Source of the DNA: Pedobacter schmidteae | Lineage (GTDB): Bacteria; Bacteroidota; Bacteroidia; Sphingobacteriales; Sphingobacteriaceae | Reading direction: 5' to 3' | DNA: 64,000 bases | NCBI RefSeq assembly: GCF_900564155.1 | Contig: NZ_LS999839.1 | Location: forward strand, 1,795,097 to 1,859,096 | Part shown: positions 62,154 to 64,000 of the stretch, one piece after another | Numbering within the stretch: the first letter of the stretch is position 1 | How the letters are laid out: each line of letters starts with the position of its first letter | Notes under the pieces: model-generated | What the model was told of the DNA's origin: nothing | Databases searched by the model: none | What the model saw: the letters and a program-made list of their open reading frames with translations, nothing else | Position numbers and translations under genes: made by a program

Positions 62154-64000
62154 ATGGCAACACCTATATACGTTCTTGGAACCGGCCTTTCACACGATGG
62201 ATCGGCAGTTTTATTAAAAGATGGTGAAGTATGGGTCGCGATTGAAAAAGAGCGAATTACCAGGCGAAAGCATGATGGTGGAAATGATACCTTAGCGATA
62301 CAATATTGTCTCGATGCCGCAGGAATTACACTCAATGATGTAGCTGTTATCGTGCAATGTGCAAATTTTGAAATTCCGCGGGCAGACCGTCATCAGGGGA
62401 AACGATTGTTTTTTCAGCATGACGAAAGGCTTTTCAACATTTCGCACCACCTGGCGCATGCTTATAGTGCTGCGGGGACTTGCCCGTTTGATGACTGCGT
62501 AATTATGGTTATTGACGGAGCCGGCAGCCCTTATCAACAATGTATCGATCTTAATTATGGGGAGATTGTTCCGACCGATCTGCCAAACTTAAGTAAAGAA
62601 ACATTTTGGTGTGAAAAGGATAGTTTTTACTTTTTTGATGGCAAGGAGGTAAAATCAATTTTCAAAGATTTTAGTGAATTTGACACCCCTCGGAACAATT
62701 TCTTTTATCACCAGTCCACTAAACACTCTATAGGCGGATTCTATTCCAGCATCAGTCGCTATGTGTTTAGAGATATGGATGACGTAGGGAAATTGATGGG
62801 GCTTGCTCCTTATGGAAGATCCGGGCAATGGTCTGCAGATGCTTTCATATTTAAGGAAGGATGTGTATTTGTAGACTGCAAGTGGCAAGAACTGTTTAAC
62901 CGCCCTTGTAAGGATCATTCAGATTTCAAAACCAATTTTCAATACTATGCCGATGTAGCCCGTTGGGCCCAGGAGCAGGTAGAGAAAGCTGTATCTTTTT
63001 GTTTCGAGGAGCGTTTATCAAAATTGCCGCATGACAACGTCTGCTTTTCAGGGGGAGTAGCCTTAAATGCAGTTGCAAATGCAGTACTGTTAAATACAAA
63101 AAAAGTAAAGAATCTTTATCTTGAACCCGCTGCCGGAGACAATGGCCTTGCCTTGGGTTGTGCCTATTATGGCTGGATGCAGGTGCTCAATAAAGCAAAA
63201 GTAACCCATAACGGAAATACTTGTTTTGGGAAACCCTATACTTCAGCCGAAATCCAGAGAGCTGTGGAAGATAGTAGCTGGCCATTTACGGCTTACACAA
63301 AGGAAAATGAATTAATCCGGGAGGCGGCAAATCTGCTTGCCAAGGGTAAAACAATTGCCTGGTTTCAGGAAGGAGCAGAATTTGGGCCAAGAGCGCTTGG
63401 GCATCGAAGTATTCTGGCTCATCCCGGTATCCCAGGATTGAAGGACCATATTAATCAGCATATCAAATTCAGGGAAGACTTTAGGCCATTTGCGCCTTCC
63501 ATTTTACCGGAGTACGCTGATGTATATTTCGAGAGTGGGCGTAGTAGTCCATATATGATTCTGGTTGACAAAACTAAAGAACAATATCTCGATCAACTGG
63601 TTAATGTAACTCATGTAGATGGAACAGCCAGAGTTCAAACAGTAAACGCTTTGTGGAATAAACGCTTTGCCTCACTTTTAGAGGGATTTCGCTTATTGAC
63701 AGGATTGCCCGTACTGCTGAATACGAGTTTCAATAAAAAGGGAATGCCAATGGTGGAAACACCAGGTGAAGCCATCGCGCTTTTTACTGAAACGGCACTA
63801 GATGTACTCGTATTGGAGAACGTAATGCTGAAAAAAGACAAATCTTTACAGTCATTTAAAAAAAAGAACACAGATATGAATACCGCAACAATAAAACACC
63901 TGAAGTTACCTTTTGAATTTGACAGGTCCTTATTGCTGACAGAACTCCGGTGTATTGAGGATAGAAGTTGGATTGCCCATTACAATCAAGCGGATTATAG
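62154..64000 (+). CDS. Carbamoyltransferase (NodU/TobZ/CmcH family), in frame with a C-terminal extension; 3'-truncated
   Basis: Residues 1 to ~574 are a full carbamoyltransferase. The N-terminal Kae1-like ASKHA domain has 'GTGLSHDGSAVLL', the metal-site region 'NISHHLAHAYSA', 'VIDGAGSP', 'KLMGLAPYG' and 'CFSGGVALNAVANAV'. The C-terminal YrdC-like domain has 'WFQEGAEFGPRALGHRSILA' and 'VLLNTSFNKKGMPMVETPGE'. The family transfers carbamoyl from carbamoyl phosphate, through carbamoyl-AMP, to a hydroxyl of a sugar, antibiotic or Nod factor. Its usual length (~560-590) ends here at an A8 run (63858-63865). The frame continues past the window edge into a different domain. The start ATG lies 14 bp after the HExxH gene. 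Confidence 0.9.
   Translation, partial: MATPIYVLGTGLSHDGSAVLLKDGEVWVAIEKERITRRKHDGGNDTLAIQYCLDAAGITLNDVAVIVQCANFEIPRADRHQGKRLFFQHDERLFNISHHLAHAYSAAGTCPFDDCVIMVIDGAGSPYQQCIDLNYGEIVPTDLPNLSKETFWCEKDSFYFFDGKEVKSIFKDFSEFDTPRNNFFYHQSTKHSIGGFYSSISRYVFRDMDDVGKLMGLAPYGRSGQWSADAFIFKEGCVFVDCKWQELFNRPCKDHSDFKTNFQYYADVARWAQEQVEKAVSFCFEERLSKLPHDNVCFSGGVALNAVANAVLLNTKKVKNLYLEPAAGDNGLALGCAYYGWMQVLNKAKVTHNGNTCFGKPYTSAEIQRAVEDSSWPFTAYTKENELIREAANLLAKGKTIAWFQEGAEFGPRALGHRSILAHPGIPGLKDHINQHIKFREDFRPFAPSILPEYADVYFESGRSSPYMILVDKTKEQYLDQLVNVTHVDGTARVQTVNALWNKRFASLLEGFRLLTGLPVLLNTSFNKKGMPMVETPGEAIALFTETALDVLVLENVMLKKDKSLQSFKKKNTDMNTATIKHLKLPFEFDRSLLLTELRCIEDRSWIAHYNQADY
63876..64000 (+). other. Possible Asp/Asn beta-hydroxylase-type domain or separate gene start, truncated
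   Basis: From an in-frame ATG at 63876 the sequence reads MNTATIKHLKLPFEFDRSLL, then 'CIEDRSWIAHYNQADY'. That 'LPF.FD..LL..EL..I....WI.HYN...Y' opening is how many Bacteroidetes aspartyl/asparaginyl beta-hydroxylase-domain (PF05118, 2-oxoglutarate/Fe(II)) proteins begin, as I recall them. Only 41 residues are visible, without the iron ligands, so this is a guess from the N-terminus. Confidence 0.45.

Overview
The window is a Bacteroidetes chromosome segment and most resembles Pedobacter or a close Sphingobacteriaceae relative. The evidence is: type IX secretion (T9SS) cargo with both type A and type B C-terminal domains next to PorP/SprF proteins; a complete ECF sigma - FecR - SusC - SusD - TlpA locus; several -7 elements of the TAnnTTTG type used by Bacteroidetes sigma factors; and almost no Shine-Dalgarno sequences. 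No rRNA, CRISPR array, integrase or transposase was seen, so most of the window looks like core or stable accessory chromosome.

Layout. 1-2.8 kb: the tail of a probable S41 peptidase, the ribosome GTPases Der and Era (minus strand), and an initiator tRNA-Met plus tRNA-Glu unit with a good promoter and terminator. 3-8.2 kb: small regulators and their targets: an AraC-type regulator, a VOC protein, a DUF4345-like membrane protein with a Crp/Fnr-type regulator and a perfect 32-bp palindrome between them, a lipoprotein, and a divergent MFS exporter/LysR pair. 8.2-12.4 kb: a large secreted GH28-like pectin/polysaccharide enzyme and a patatin-like phospholipase. 12.4-17.5 kb: a hybrid histidine kinase convergent with an NtrC-type sigma-54 response regulator, a small secreted protein, and an Rrf2 regulator behind an unusual array of TGTGAA hexamers. 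17.6-21.9 kb: an S8 subtilase convergent with a STAND/NACHT-like NTPase that carries an N-terminal helix-turn-helix-like domain.

22-39.4 kb is a T9SS surface-adhesin region. It holds a giant repeat adhesin of about 3,140 residues, interrupted by a one-base frameshift, followed by PorP/SprF and a PorE/OmpA-like periplasmic anchor. A second type B cargo protein is convergent with a second PorP/SprF. 39.4-44.9 kb: a GAF protein, a T9SS type A cargo (DUF2341 + LamG) translationally abutting a 60-residue peptide with a PID-CTERM-like sorting tail, and a BadF/GlcNAc-kinase-like protein. 44.9-52.5 kb: a tripartite RND efflux operon and a divergent M61 peptidase. 52.6-61.5 kb: an outer-membrane protein, a TlpA-like thioredoxin protein, SusD, SusC, FecR and an ECF sigma factor, which together make a nutrient-uptake locus under trans-envelope control. 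61.6-64 kb: an HExxH protein followed by a carbamoyltransferase that reads in frame, across an A8 run, into what looks like an Asp/Asn-hydroxylase-type domain cut by the window edge.

The most unusual signals are the carbamoyltransferase-hydroxylase junction, the 32-bp palindrome with a related copy upstream of the Crp/Fnr-like gene, the 11-bp-phased hexamer array before rrf2, the twin hairpins with identical loops in the susC leader, the cargo/PID-CTERM pair and the STAND NTPase. Functions are assigned by reading motifs in the sequence. No database search was run.
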